Shown: positions 29,309-37,614, numbered from the stretch's first letter. The stretch: DNA of 43,491 nt from Ruminococcaceae bacterium UBA7212 (GCA_002490525.1 DKUE01000031.1:6386-49876), one strand, 5' to 3'. A program made the numbers and translations. The notes: generated by a model not told the origin, from the letters alone.

Positions 29309-31135
29309 ATGTGTGGAATTGTTGGATACATCGGGGAAAGCAGTGCATCTCCGATGCTGTTGGACGGTTTAAAAAAGCTGGAGTACCGAGGGTATGATTC
29401 GGCAGGACTCGCCGTATATCAAAACGGCGGTGTAAAGGTTGTAAAAACCAAAGGCAGAATTGCCGATTTGGAGCAAAAGCTTGCGTCCTCGGCGGCCCTG
29501 ACGGGTACAGTCGGTATCGGGCACACCCGCTGGGCCACGCACGGCGCACCAACGGATGCAAATGCGCATCCGCATACGGGCGGCGGCGGTCGCGTGACGC
29601 TTGTGCACAACGGTATTATTGAGAATTATATTGAATTAAAATCTATGCTGGAGACGGCGGGCTGCTGTTTTGTATCCGAAACAGATACGGAAGTGCTTGC
29701 ACATCTGTTCGACTATTATTATAAGGGCGATTTGCTGACGGCTATGCGGAAGGTCATGCGCACCGTGCGCGGTTCCTATGCTGTTGCGGTACTGGCGGCA
29801 GACAAACCCGACCGCATCATCGCCGCCAAAAAAGACAGTCCCTTAATTGTCGGCAGGGGCGATGGTGAACATTTTCTGGCGTCGGATATTCCTGCTGTTT
29901 TGAAATATACGCGGGAATGTTATCTTTTAGAGGACGGCGAAATCGCTCTTTTACAAAGAAATGCAGTTGCATTTTTCGATAAGGACGGCACGCCGCTGCA
30001 TAAGGAGATATACCGTGTCACATGGGATGCACAGGCGGCGGAAAAAGGCGGATATGCGCATTTTATGAAGAAGGAAATTGCCGAACAGCCGAAAGCAGTG
30101 CGAGATACGCTTTCTCCGCGGATTGCGGACGGCAAAATCATAATTCCCGAGTTGCATTTGACTGAAGAAGAGATTCGCGCCATCGGTAAAATACACATTG
30201 TTGCGTGCGGCAGTGCGTGGCATGTGGGTATGGCGGCGAAATATATTTTTGAGTCGGCGGCGGGGATTTCCTGTGAAACCGATCTTGCGAGTGAATTTCG
30301 TTACCGCAACCCGATTATACGCGCGGGAGATATATGCCTTGTCATCAGCCAATCGGGTGAAACGGCGGATACTTTGGCGGCGTTGCGCGAGGCAAAACGC
30401 AAAGGTGCGCACACGGTTTCTGTTGTCAATGTGGTGGCGAGCACCATTGCACGTGAAAGCGACGATGTGATTTACACAATGGCAGGTCCCGAAATCGCGG
30501 TAGCGACCACCAAAGCCTTCTCTGCACAGCTTGCTGTGATTTATCTTTTGGCATTGCATTTTGCGAAGGCAGTCGGCAGACTTTCCGATGAAGCGGAAAG
30601 CGGGCTGTGCACACAGCTATTGCAATTGCCGGATGCAATTGCGTCTCTGTTGATGCTGGAGAAAGATTTGGCGGCGCTAGCCAAACAATTTGCGGCGGCA
30701 AAAAATGTATTTTTTATCGGCAGAGGGTTGGATTATGCTATCTCGTTGGAAGGGTCGCTGAAATTAAAGGAAATTTCTTATATTCATTCCGAAGCCTATG
30801 CGGCAGGGGAGTTAAAGCATGGGACGATTTCTCTGATTGAACCGGGCACCCCCGTTATAGCGGTAGCAACCGATGAAAGTCTGTTCGAGAAAACACTCGG
30901 CAATATCAAAGAGGTCCGCGCCCGCGGTGCGAACGTTGTCGCGCTTGTATCGGGGGAACACAAAGAGGTACAGGAGTTTGCGGATTTTGTCATACATGTG
31001 CCGCAGGCGAACACTATGCTGATGCCTTCCTTAAATGTTATTCCTTTGCAGCTTTTTGCCTATTATATGGCGCTGGAGCGCGGCTGTGATGTGGATAAAC
31101 CCCGCAACCTCGCTAAATCCGTGACGGTGGAGTAG
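29309..31135 (+). CDS. glmS: Glutamine--fructose-6-phosphate aminotransferase (isomerising)
   Basis: Makes glucosamine 6-phosphate from fructose 6-phosphate and glutamine, the first step to UDP-GlcNAc and peptidoglycan. The 608-residue enzyme begins MCGIVGYIGESS, with Cys2 as the glutaminase nucleophile; the GATase II domain runs to about 240 (GIGHTRWATHGAPTDANAHPH, HNGIIENY). Two SIS domains follow (ISQSGETADTLAALREAKRKGA, ATTKAFSAQLAVIYLL, EGSLKLKEISYIHSEAYAAGELKHG) and the protein ends CDVDKPRNLAKSVTVE. AAAGGA precedes the ATG. Regulated through the upstream ribozyme. Confidence 0.97.
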   Translation: MCGIVGYIGESSASPMLLDGLKKLEYRGYDSAGLAVYQNGGVKVVKTKGRIADLEQKLASSAALTGTVGIGHTRWATHGAPTDANAHPHTGGGGRVTLVHNGIIENYIELKSMLETAGCCFVSETDTEVLAHLFDYYYKGDLLTAMRKVMRTVRGSYAVAVLAADKPDRIIAAKKDSPLIVGRGDGEHFLASDIPAVLKYTRECYLLEDGEIALLQRNAVAFFDKDGTPLHKEIYRVTWDAQAAEKGGYAHFMKKEIAEQPKAVRDTLSPRIADGKIIIPELHLTEEEIRAIGKIHIVACGSAWHVGMAAKYIFESAAGISCETDLASEFRYRNPIIRAGDICLVISQSGETADTLAALREAKRKGAHTVSVVNVVASTIARESDDVIYTMAGPEIAVATTKAFSAQLAVIYLLALHFAKAVGRLSDEAESGLCTQLLQLPDAIASLLMLEKDLAALAKQFAAAKNVFFIGRGLDYAISLEGSLKLKEISYIHSEAYAAGELKHGTISLIEPGTPVIAVATDESLFEKTLGNIKEVRARGANVVALVSGEHKEVQEFADFVIHVPQANTMLMPSLNVIPLQLFAYYMALERGCDVDKPRNLAKSVTVE

Positions 31136-31216
31136 GCAGGAAAGCTTTGGCGGAAGTGAGTTTTGCACACTTTGCGGGGGGGGCGTGCACTCTGTGCAGA
31201 AGGGTGTTGTACAGCA

Positions 31217-31257
31217 TAAAAAAGCACGGCGGGAGTTTACTCCCGCCGTGCGCATTT
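31217..31257. terminator. Bidirectional intrinsic terminator between glmS and glnA
   Basis: An 11 to 13-bp stem, GCACGGCGGGAGT (31224-31236) with its complement at 31239-31251. On the plus strand ATTTTAA follows; on the minus strand TTTTTT follows, so it is strongest as the glnA terminator. Confidence 0.9.
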
Positions 31258-32582
31258 TAATACTTGGAAAGGTATCTGTCGACTTCCCAGCCGGTTACAT
31301 AGATATGGTATTTATCCCATTCCCTTTCTTTGCCCTCAAGATATTTTTCATAGACATGTGCCCCGAGTGCATCTTTGAGAAAGTCGGCATCGTTCTTGAA
31401 TTCTACGAGTGCCTCTTCCAAAGAGCCGGGCAGACTTTCAATGCCTGCCGCCGCACGCTCTTCGTCGGTCATTTCATACAGATTTTCCGTGATGCCTGTA
31501 GGCGGCGTCATTTTCCTTTTAATGCCGTCTAAGCCTGCCGCAAGGCAAAGCGCCATTTCAAGATACGGATTGCAGGACGGGTCGGGAGAGCGAAGCTCTA
31601 CGCGGGTGCCCATACCGCGTGCCGCGGGTACGCGCACCAAAACGGAACGGTTTGAGGTGGACCATGACAGATAGACGGGGGCTTCATAGCCCGGAACAAG
31701 ACGTTTATAGGAGTTTACAAGCGGATTGGCGATTGCCGTAATGCCTTTTACGTGCGCCAAAACACCGGCGATAAACTGCATAGCCGTTTCGCTGAGTCCC
31801 AATTCCGCATTGGGGTCATAAAATGCATTTTTACCGTCCTTCATTAAGGACATGTTGGTGTGCATGCCCGAACCGTTGATACCGAAGACAGGCTTCGGCA
31901 TAAAGGTTGCGTGCAATCCGTGGCGGCGTGCATAGGTTTTTACAACATGCTTAAAGGTGACAACATTGTCCGCAGTCTTCAAAACCTCATCAAAGCGGAA
32001 ATCAATTTCGTGCTGACCTTCGGCAACCTCGTGATGAGAGGCTTCGATTTCAAAGCCCATTTTCTCCAGCGCCAAGCAAATATCTCGGCGGCACTGCTCA
32101 CCCTGGTCGGACGGTCCCATATCGAAATAGCCCGCAACATCGGCAGTCTTTGTGGTGGGGTTTCCGTCTTCGTCCAGCTGGAACAGGAAAAATTCACATT
32201 CCGGACCGACGTTGAAGGTATATCCCATCTCCGCTGCCTCTTGCATCACCTTTTTCAGCACGTTTCTCGGGTCACCCAAGAACGGTGTGTCGCCGTCGGC
32301 ACAATATACATCGCAAATCAGGCGCGCCGTTCTGTCCTTCCACGGCAAAATGACAAAAGAATCATAATCGGGACGCAGGTACATATCGGATTCATTGATA
32401 CGGACAAAGCCTTCGATAGAAGACCCGTCAAACATACATTCATTATCCAAGGCCTTTTTCAGCTGACTCCTTGTAATGGCAACGTTTTTCATTTGCCCGA
32501 AAATATCCGTAAACTGTAAACGGATAAACTGTACGTCGTTTTCTTCTGCGATACGCAAAATATCTGCTTTTGTGTAGCCCAT
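31257..32582 (-). CDS. glnA: Glutamine synthetase, type I
   Basis: Ligates ammonia to glutamate with ATP. The 441-residue GSI-type protein shows an N-terminal beta-grasp region (VQFIRLQFTDIFGQMKNVAI), MFDGSSIEGFVRINESDMYLRPD near 50-72, GPECEFFLF near 121-129, KPVFGINGSGMHTNMSL near 228-244, NSYKRLVPGYEAPVYLSWSTSNRSVLVRVP near 285-314 and RVELRSPDPSCNPYLEMAL near 321-339. The length, without the 25-residue insertion and adenylylation Tyr of GSI-beta enzymes, suggests GSI-alpha, normally feedback-inhibited. Start 32582 follows GGGAG; a further in-frame ATG at 32606 lies in the leader terminator region. Single gene with an attenuator in its leader. Confidence 0.96.
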   Translation of the reverse strand: MGYTKADILRIAEENDVQFIRLQFTDIFGQMKNVAITRSQLKKALDNECMFDGSSIEGFVRINESDMYLRPDYDSFVILPWKDRTARLICDVYCADGDTPFLGDPRNVLKKVMQEAAEMGYTFNVGPECEFFLFQLDEDGNPTTKTADVAGYFDMGPSDQGEQCRRDICLALEKMGFEIEASHHEVAEGQHEIDFRFDEVLKTADNVVTFKHVVKTYARRHGLHATFMPKPVFGINGSGMHTNMSLMKDGKNAFYDPNAELGLSETAMQFIAGVLAHVKGITAIANPLVNSYKRLVPGYEAPVYLSWSTSNRSVLVRVPAARGMGTRVELRSPDPSCNPYLEMALCLAAGLDGIKRKMTPPTGITENLYEMTDEERAAAGIESLPGSLEEALVEFKNDADFLKDALGAHVYEKYLEGKEREWDKYHIYVTGWEVDRYLSKY

Positions 32583-32604
32583 CGTTTTTACTCCCTTCAA
32601 AATC

Positions 32605-32643
32605 AAAAAAGGGCAACGAAGCCTTTCGACAGACCTCGTTGCC
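32605..32643 (-). terminator. Terminator in the glnA leader (attenuator)
   Basis: On the minus strand a 13-bp hairpin (32631-32643 with 32612-32624, two G-U pairs, hexaloop 32625-32630) is followed by TTTTTT (32605-32610). It lies between the glnA promoter and start codon, so transcription must pass it. This implies antitermination control. One clostridial precedent is ANTAR-protein antitermination (NitR), but the loop here does not show the ANTAR A1/G4 pattern clearly, and no second hairpin precedes it. Confidence 0.8.
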
Positions 32644-32658
32644 TTTCGTTATGCTCCT

Positions 32659-32686
32659 ATTATAACAGAGAAAATGAAAATGTCAA
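32659..32686 (-). promoter_or_regulatory. SigA-type promoter of glnA
   Basis: On the minus strand TTGACA (32681-32686), 16 bp and TATAAT (32659-32664). The predicted start near 32652 gives a leader of about 70 nt occupied by the terminator hairpin. Confidence 0.85.
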
Positions 32687-32767
32687 CGAAAAAATAAAGT
32701 TTTTTGTTTTTTTGGAAACCGTATGTAAATATCCCGCAATTTGGCGCGTGCATTTTTTCGAAAGCTT

Positions 32768-32776
32768 TGGTACAAT
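32768..32776 (+). promoter_or_regulatory. Extended -10 promoter of the SH3-C39 gene
   Basis: TGGTACAAT at 32768-32776 is an extended -10 element without a good -35. Downstream, at 32787-32818, a large hairpin (CGGCACG/CGTGCCG outer arms, inner GGAAGCG with CGCTTTCC) occupies the leader before the ribosome site AAGGAGG. Confidence 0.5.
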
Positions 32777-32836
32777 GGCGTTGTCTCGGCACGGAAGCGT
32801 CCGCTTTCCTGCGTGCCGGACAAGGAGGTATAAAAT

Positions 32837-33820
32837 ATGCAAAAACAATTCAAAAAATTCTGCGCCGCGGTGCTGTGTCTGTTTTTACTTTGTGTATGTG
32901 CCGTACCGAGCTTTGCGGCGAACGAAAGCAGCCGCGCGGGTACGGTACGTATTACAAGCGGACGGCTGAATGTTCGCAGTGCACCGAATACATCGTCTGC
33001 GGTAATCGCCTCGCTTTATAAAGACGAAACAGTGACGCTTTTGCAAAAAAACGGTGATTTTTGGAAAATCGAATACGCAAACGGTGCTTACGGCTATGCT
33101 TCGGCGCAATATGTTAAAGAGGTTCCGGGCAGCTTTGCGGCGCGTGTCAAAACGGCAGGCGGCAATTTGAACGTCCGCACAGGCGCCGGCACGAACCATG
33201 GGATTCAGACCGTGCTGCCGAACGGCAAAAACGTGGTTGTGCTGTCACAAAACAGCGGCTGGGCAAAAATTCTGTACAACGGCAAAAGCACAGGTTATGT
33301 AAGCACGTCTTATCTCACCAAGCTTTCCGGCAGTACATCCGGCGGTTATACGGCAGTGAAGCTGTCCGTTCCGAGCTTTAAACAGACGGATGCACGCTGG
33401 GCGCATGTAAAAATCGGTACATCGGGCGATACCATCGGTTCGTCAGGCTGTACCACAACCGCACTTGCCATGACGGAAAGCTACCGTACGGGAACAACGC
33501 TTACCCCTGCGGCAATGGCGTCCCGTCTGACTTATGCGCCCGCAGGCTGGCTGTATTGGCCGTCAAACTATGTGATTTCTACGGATAACTCAAATTATTT
33601 GCAGACGGTTTACAATCTGCTGAAATCGGGAAAGCCCGTCATCCTCGGTATGAAAAAATCCAACGGTGCACAGCACTGGGTCGTTGTTACGGGCTTTACG
33701 GGCGGTGCGCTCACAGCGGCGAATTTCACGGTAAATGACCCCGGCTCCAATTCCCGCACACAGCTGTCCGATTTTGTTTCGGCATATCCGAATTTTTATA
33801 AAATGGTATATTATCGGTAA
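32837..33820 (+). CDS. Secreted double-SH3, C39-like peptidase protein
   Basis: A 327-residue exported protein. A signal peptide covers 1-28 (KQFKK, hydrophobic core, cleavage after PSFA|A). Two bacterial SH3 domains, about 36-95 (GRLNVRSAPNTSSAVIASL) and 106-163 (GNLNVRTGAGTNHGIQTVL), likely bind peptidoglycan. From about 175 a C39-like papain fold follows: PSFKQTDARWAHVKIG, the Cys in GSSGC205TTTALAM, His280 in AQHWVVVTGF, and N300-D301 in VNDPGS complete the catalytic set. It is probably a wall-associated cysteine peptidase or amidase; target unknown. AAGGAGG precedes the ATG. Single gene with its own promoter and terminator. Confidence 0.9.
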   Translation: MQKQFKKFCAAVLCLFLLCVCAVPSFAANESSRAGTVRITSGRLNVRSAPNTSSAVIASLYKDETVTLLQKNGDFWKIEYANGAYGYASAQYVKEVPGSFAARVKTAGGNLNVRTGAGTNHGIQTVLPNGKNVVVLSQNSGWAKILYNGKSTGYVSTSYLTKLSGSTSGGYTAVKLSVPSFKQTDARWAHVKIGTSGDTIGSSGCTTTALAMTESYRTGTTLTPAAMASRLTYAPAGWLYWPSNYVISTDNSNYLQTVYNLLKSGKPVILGMKKSNGAQHWVVVTGFTGGALTAANFTVNDPGSNSRTQLSDFVSAYPNFYKMVYYR

Positions 33821-33836
33821 AATACACAGCTGGATG

Positions 33837-33877
33837 CACAGGGACGCGATTTGTCGCGTCCCTGTGTTTTATGTTTT
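33837..33877 (+). terminator. Intrinsic terminator between the SH3-C39 gene and DUF1893
   Basis: Perfect 13-bp stem, 33837-33849 with 33854-33866, loop TTTG, then TTTTATGTTTT. It ends the plus-strand gene and slightly overlaps the stop of the facing DUF1893 gene. Confidence 0.9.
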
Positions 33878-34294
33878 ATTTTGTAACTGATGCAGAATAG
33901 CCTGCAATTTTAAATATGCCTCGTCCGCATTTTCTGTAGAAAGCACGGCGTTTTCCATGGGACATATGCCGTCGCCTGTACGGTTTTGGATGTATGGTAC
34001 TTTCGTTTTGAACCCGTACTCAATTTCGGCACGCTCCAAAACTTCTGCGGCAGGAATACTGATAACATCGGCATATATCGCCTTTGCGCCGCCTTTTTCC
34101 AGCAGAAATGCCGCTGCCTTGCCGATGACCTTGTCCGCAAGAACCGCACCGTGCAGAATGCCTGATTCCAGCCAATGCATCAGCGGACGGATGCCGCGTT
34201 CTGTGGCAGTATACAGTTGCCCGCCTTGCTGTGCAACACAGGTATAGCCTTTTGTGTGTAAGACGGATTTACAGTTTTCCAAATCTTGGTACAT
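33869..34294 (-). CDS. DUF1893 domain-containing protein (deaminase-like fold)
   Basis: A 141-residue protein of the DUF1893 family (Thermotoga TM1506-like), related in fold to cytidine deaminases. Visible features are VLHTKGYTCVAQQGGQLYTATERGIRPLMHWLESG (about 11-45), VLADKVIGKAAAFLLEKGGAKAIYADVIS (about 50-78) and the C-terminal conserved GDGICPMENAVLS (about 106-118) with its single Cys-Pro. No zinc-binding HxE/PCxxC set is complete, so classical deamination is doubtful. Start 34294 has AGGTG at 7 nt. It overlaps the ECF gene by 26 nt, indicating coupled translation and a role linked to the imported compound. Confidence 0.88.
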   Translation of the reverse strand: MYQDLENCKSVLHTKGYTCVAQQGGQLYTATERGIRPLMHWLESGILHGAVLADKVIGKAAAFLLEKGGAKAIYADVISIPAAEVLERAEIEYGFKTKVPYIQNRTGDGICPMENAVLSTENADEAYLKLQAILHQLQNKT

Positions 34295-34847
34295 AACGAA
34301 TCACCTTTGCTTTGCGCAGAGCGGCAAGTAAAACCGGTACGGTGCAAAGCTGCAAAATAATCCCCGGTATGCCTGCGGCGACCGCGGAACCAAGCACCGC
34401 GGCAGCAGAGGGCATGCCGGCAATTTCCAAATGTAAAATGTGCAGGGCAAACACCAGACACAAAAAATAGACCGCTCTGCCTGCTAGCTGTGCCAGGGGC
34501 AGACTTAAGAACACAGGCAGTCGGTATTTCTGTGCAAACAGAGATGAGAACAAGCCGTATGCGCCCAGTTCCAAAATCATAAAAAACAGCCGCGGTATCG
34601 CGGGCATACCCGTCAGCAAAAAGCTTACCGTCGGCGAGAGCATTCCGCAAAGCATGGCGGCAGAGGGATTCAGTAAATATCCGCCCAAAAGCACAGGCAG
34701 ATGCATCGGTAAAAATGCATTGCCCAGTGTGTTCCCGCCAATCAGATGAAAGATTTGCGGAAAAAGAACGGAAAGCGCACAGACAAGCGCCGCTGTTGCA
34801 ACTGTGCGTGCAGAAAAGACGGAGGGGTTGGATTTTTTGCGGCTCAC
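34269..34847 (-). CDS. ECF transporter S component, substrate unknown
   Basis: A 192-residue integral membrane protein with about six helices, the substrate-binding subunit that would use the shared EcfAA'T energy module. Landmarks are TVATAALVCALSVLFPQIFHLIGGNTLGNAFLPMHLPVLLGGYLL (about 14-58), LCGMLSPTVSFLLTGMPAI and the membrane-rich C-terminus. No ATPase or EcfT gene is nearby, so it is of the group II type. The start is GTG at 34847, 4 nt after the aldo/keto reductase stop, with GGGAG 9 nt upstream; an ATG at 34874 lacks such a site. Its coupled partner DUF1893 hints at a shared pathway. Confidence 0.87.
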   Translation of the reverse strand: MSRKKSNPSVFSARTVATAALVCALSVLFPQIFHLIGGNTLGNAFLPMHLPVLLGGYLLNPSAAMLCGMLSPTVSFLLTGMPAIPRLFFMILELGAYGLFSSLFAQKYRLPVFLSLPLAQLAGRAVYFLCLVFALHILHLEIAGMPSAAAVLGSAVAAGIPGIILQLCTVPVLLAALRKAKVIRYVPRFGKL

Positions 34848-34851
34848 GAGT

Positions 34852-35970
34852 TTATTCTCCCTTGAAAAATGCATCGGCTTCCTTCAATTTCTCACGAATC
34901 GGAAGCTGCTGCGGGCATTTTGCTTCGCATTTACCGCAGGAAACGCACTTCTGCGCCGCACCCTTGATTTTTTTGTATTGTTTTTTCGCACCGTTTTTAT
35001 CTGCCACACTTTTATTGTAGCAAGCGAAAATTTCAGGAATCTCCACACCCGCAGGGCAGGGCATACAGTAATCACAGTGTGTACAGGAAACGCGTGCGGC
35101 GGTGTCGAAAATCTGCTTTGCTTTCGGATAGCAGGCTTTTTGCGACTCGCTTAATTTGCCGATACGGCTCTCTTGTGCATATTGCAGGTTTTCACGCACC
35201 TGCTGTGCGTTGCTCATACCGCTGAGCAAAAGACTGACCTCGGGTCTGTCCCAAATGAAGTCGAGCGCCGCCTGTACGGGCGGTACACCCGCGGGGAGCG
35301 CGGCTTTCAGATTATCGGTCGGCAGGGCGAGCTTGCCCCCGAGCAACGGCTCCATCACGATTACCCCGAGTCCTTTTTTCGCGGCGGCCTCCAAACCCTT
35401 TGTGCCCGCCTGATAGTCGGTATTGACGTAATTATACTGAATCTGGCAGAAATCCCAGTAGTCATACCCGTTTAAAATGGTCATAAAGGCTTCAAAATTA
35501 TCATGAAATGAAAAACCGATGTAACGGATTTTGCCCGCGTCGCGCGCCTTTTCCATTTTAGAAAGCAAATCAAACTTCAGCGCGGAGTTTTTCCAGGATT
35601 TCAAATCTGCCGCATGCAGAAGATACATGTCGATATGGTCGGTCTGCAAGCGTTTTAACTGTGTATCTAAAATTTTATCAAATTCAAAGCCGAATTTGAA
35701 CCCGCCGAACGGTGACTTTGTGGCAAGCAGAACCTTGTCCCGATAGCCGTCCTGCAAGGCTTTCCCGACAAAGCCTTCACTTTTGCCGTTATGGTAGAAA
35801 AACGCTGTATCTATGTAGTTAATGCCTTGGTCGATGCCTTCGCGGACAATTTTCATTGCCTCGGGCTCATCAATGCTGTGCAGAAGATTTTGCTGTGTCG
35901 GCAGACGCATACAGCCAAATCCCAGGGCGGAAACTTTTTCTCCGGTTTTGCCGAAATCACGGTATTGCAT
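34852..35970 (-). CDS. Aldo/keto reductase with C-terminal 4Fe-4S ferredoxin domain
   Basis: A 372-residue protein. Residues 1-280 form an aldo/keto reductase barrel: LGFGCMRLP, the Asp/Tyr pair in YIDTAFFYHNGKSEGFVGKAL, Lys in LLATKSP and His in DMYLLHAADL complete the catalytic tetrad. The C-terminal part carries two cysteine sets, CTHCDYCMPCPAGVEIP (about 295-311) and CVSCGKCEAKCPQQLPI (about 339-355), for two 4Fe-4S clusters, suggesting electron supply from ferredoxin instead of, or beside, NADPH. This architecture is common in anaerobes. Physiological substrate unknown. It lies 11 nt after tcdA and 4 nt before the ECF gene. Confidence 0.92.
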   Translation of the reverse strand: MQYRDFGKTGEKVSALGFGCMRLPTQQNLLHSIDEPEAMKIVREGIDQGINYIDTAFFYHNGKSEGFVGKALQDGYRDKVLLATKSPFGGFKFGFEFDKILDTQLKRLQTDHIDMYLLHAADLKSWKNSALKFDLLSKMEKARDAGKIRYIGFSFHDNFEAFMTILNGYDYWDFCQIQYNYVNTDYQAGTKGLEAAAKKGLGVIVMEPLLGGKLALPTDNLKAALPAGVPPVQAALDFIWDRPEVSLLLSGMSNAQQVRENLQYAQESRIGKLSESQKACYPKAKQIFDTAARVSCTHCDYCMPCPAGVEIPEIFACYNKSVADKNGAKKQYKKIKGAAQKCVSCGKCEAKCPQQLPIREKLKEADAFFKGE

Positions 35971-35981
35971 AATATTCGCTC

Positions 35982-36686
35982 CTATTCTATATTGAGAATG
36001 TCCCGTACGACTGCGCCTGCGAGAATGAGTCCTGCGGCGGACGGGGTAAAGGATATACTGCCCGGCAAATGCCGGCCGCGGCTTTCAGGGAGGGCGCCGT
36101 CTGCGGGTTTACGCGGAAGCTCTTTGGAATAGACAACCTTCAGATGCGGAATACCGCGTTTGCGCAATTCCGTGCGCATCACGCGCGCCAGCGGGCAGAC
36201 TGAGGTTTTGTAAATGTCGGCAATTTCAAAGTATTCAGGATGCAGCTTATTGCCTGCACCCATCGATGAAATTAACGGTATGTTGGCTTCTTGACAGCGG
36301 ACCGCCAATTCAATTTTACCCGCAACCGTATCAATTGCATCCACTACATAGGTGTACTGTGAAAAGTCAAAGGTGTCCGCATTGTCAGGCGTAAAAAAGG
36401 TTTTGTATGTGCGCACCTGTACGGACGGGTCGATATCTGCAATGCGTTCGCGCATGACCTCGACCTTGTCGCGTCCAACGGTGGAGCGCAGAGCAAGAAT
36501 CTGACGGTTCAGATTGCTGATGCTGACGGTATCGCTGTCAATCAAATCCAATGCGCCCACACCGCACCGTGCCAATGCTTCGCAAGCGTAGCCGCCAACG
36601 CCGCCGATGCCGAATACTGCAATGCGTGCCTGTCGAAGAAGCTCTATATTTTCGTCCCCTAACAACAGCCGCGTGCGGGAATCCAT
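35982..36686 (-). CDS. tcdA: tRNA threonylcarbamoyladenosine dehydratase (CsdL/TcdA)
   Basis: ATP-dependent E1-like enzyme that cyclises t6A37 of tRNAs to ct6A. The 234-residue protein has the ThiF fold: ARIAVFGIGGVGGYACEALARCGVGALDLIDSDTVSISNLNRQI (about 20-63) gives the ATP-binding GxGGVG and the SNLNRQ loop. VVDAIDTVAGKIEL is the adenylate region. The conserved YKTSVCPLARVMRTELRKRGI follows near 158-178. Genomic coupling with CsdA-type desulfurases is absent here. Its start at 36686 has only GGA close by. It heads a four-gene unit (tcdA, aldo/keto reductase, ECF S component, DUF1893). Confidence 0.92.
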   Translation of the reverse strand: MDSRTRLLLGDENIELLRQARIAVFGIGGVGGYACEALARCGVGALDLIDSDTVSISNLNRQILALRSTVGRDKVEVMRERIADIDPSVQVRTYKTFFTPDNADTFDFSQYTYVVDAIDTVAGKIELAVRCQEANIPLISSMGAGNKLHPEYFEIADIYKTSVCPLARVMRTELRKRGIPHLKVVYSKELPRKPADGALPESRGRHLPGSISFTPSAAGLILAGAVVRDILNIE

Positions 36687-37083
36687 TGTGTCCGTAAAAC
36701 CACCGCCCTTTTTTCTGCGTTATGTATGATTTTTTTAGAAATGTGCAATTTATTTTGTGAGATGTGAGGTTCTTCGCTTCGCCCGGAATGCCAACCTCAA
36801 TGGCAACACATTAACCGCAATCGCGTACATCACGCATGCGGAACTAAGCTTTTGCAAGAGAATCCTTTGTTTTTTTATATTATATAAAACACGGACGGAT
36901 TTTGCAATCCTGCGCAGAAAATATTCTCACCCTCTTTGTGAAAGCTATAACAAACAGAGCGCGGTATTTTGTGAATTATTCATAAATATAGACGGTAAAT
37001 CTTATTTATTTTTTCACTTGCGCATGTCTGCGAATACATGATAAAATAAAACGAACTTTTAACAGAAAAAGGAGATTTGTCTA
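36687..37083. other. Divergent intergenic region with tcdA promoter and a repeat fragment
   Basis: No gene is supported in these 397 nt. On the minus strand the promoter at 36879-36907 gives tcdA a leader of about 185 nt. Within that leader, TTCTTCGCTTCGCCCGGAAT (36770-36789) is a copy of the GAAGCGAAG repeat, flanked by GAGGTT/AACCTC arms. For the GtrA-like gene only a weak TTGCGC (37018) and TAAAAT (37042), 18 bp apart, is visible, with GGAGA before the ATG at 37084. Confidence 0.6.
36879..36907 (-). promoter_or_regulatory. SigA-type promoter of the tcdA unit
   Basis: On the minus strand TTGCAA (36902-36907), 17 bp and TATAAT (36879-36884). The predicted start is near 36872. Confidence 0.75.
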
Positions 37084-37614
37084 ATGGGAAAGTTAAACAA
37101 CATTGATAAGGCTGCCGCAGGCAAAGGCAGTGCAATCAACACGCTGTGGCAGTTTGTCAAATTTATTGTCGTCAGCCTCGGTGCGTTTGTGATTCAGACC
37201 TTTTTGCCGTTGCTTTTGAAGCTGCCGATGTCCGAAGAGTTTTTGTACAGAGAATTTTCATTTTGGGTCTTTAAATCCACTGCCGAAGTCGGTTTGGGTA
37301 TCTTCATTGCCGCAAATTTGAGTAATATCATTGCGCAAATTGTTTCGTTCTTTATCAACAGAGACAAGACCTTCAACTCGGATGCAAACGTTGCGGTCAC
37401 GTTGCCGATTTACATCGTATTTACCATTGCTTTAATTTGCTTCTCTGCATGGCTGTCTCCCACACTGATTACTTTCTTTGCAGACAAGGTCGGCGAAAAT
37501 GCTGCAATTTCAATTTCCGGTGCTTGCTGCGGTGCGATTCAGTTCTTCCTGTATTTCCCCGTGGATAAACTGCTTTTCCGCAAAAAGAAAGAAGAAAAAG
37601 CAGAAGAGAAATAA
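37084..37614 (+). CDS. GtrA-like membrane protein
   Basis: A 176-residue membrane protein with four hydrophobic helices: about 22-44 (FVKFIVVSLGAFVIQTFLPLLL), 68-95 (VGLGIFIAANLSNIIAQIVSFFI), 107-128 and 138-160. SNIIAQIVSFFINRDKTFNSD matches the conserved GtrA/DPMS-related motif, in which an N-R-x-x-T-F stretch follows the second helix. GtrA proteins are thought to move lipid-linked sugars across the membrane. The C-terminus is a charged KKKEEKAEEK tail. No glycosyltransferase is adjacent. GGAGA lies before the ATG. Confidence 0.75.
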   Translation: MGKLNNIDKAAAGKGSAINTLWQFVKFIVVSLGAFVIQTFLPLLLKLPMSEEFLYREFSFWVFKSTAEVGLGIFIAANLSNIIAQIVSFFINRDKTFNSDANVAVTLPIYIVFTIALICFSAWLSPTLITFFADKVGENAAISISGACCGAIQFFLYFPVDKLLFRKKKEEKAEEK

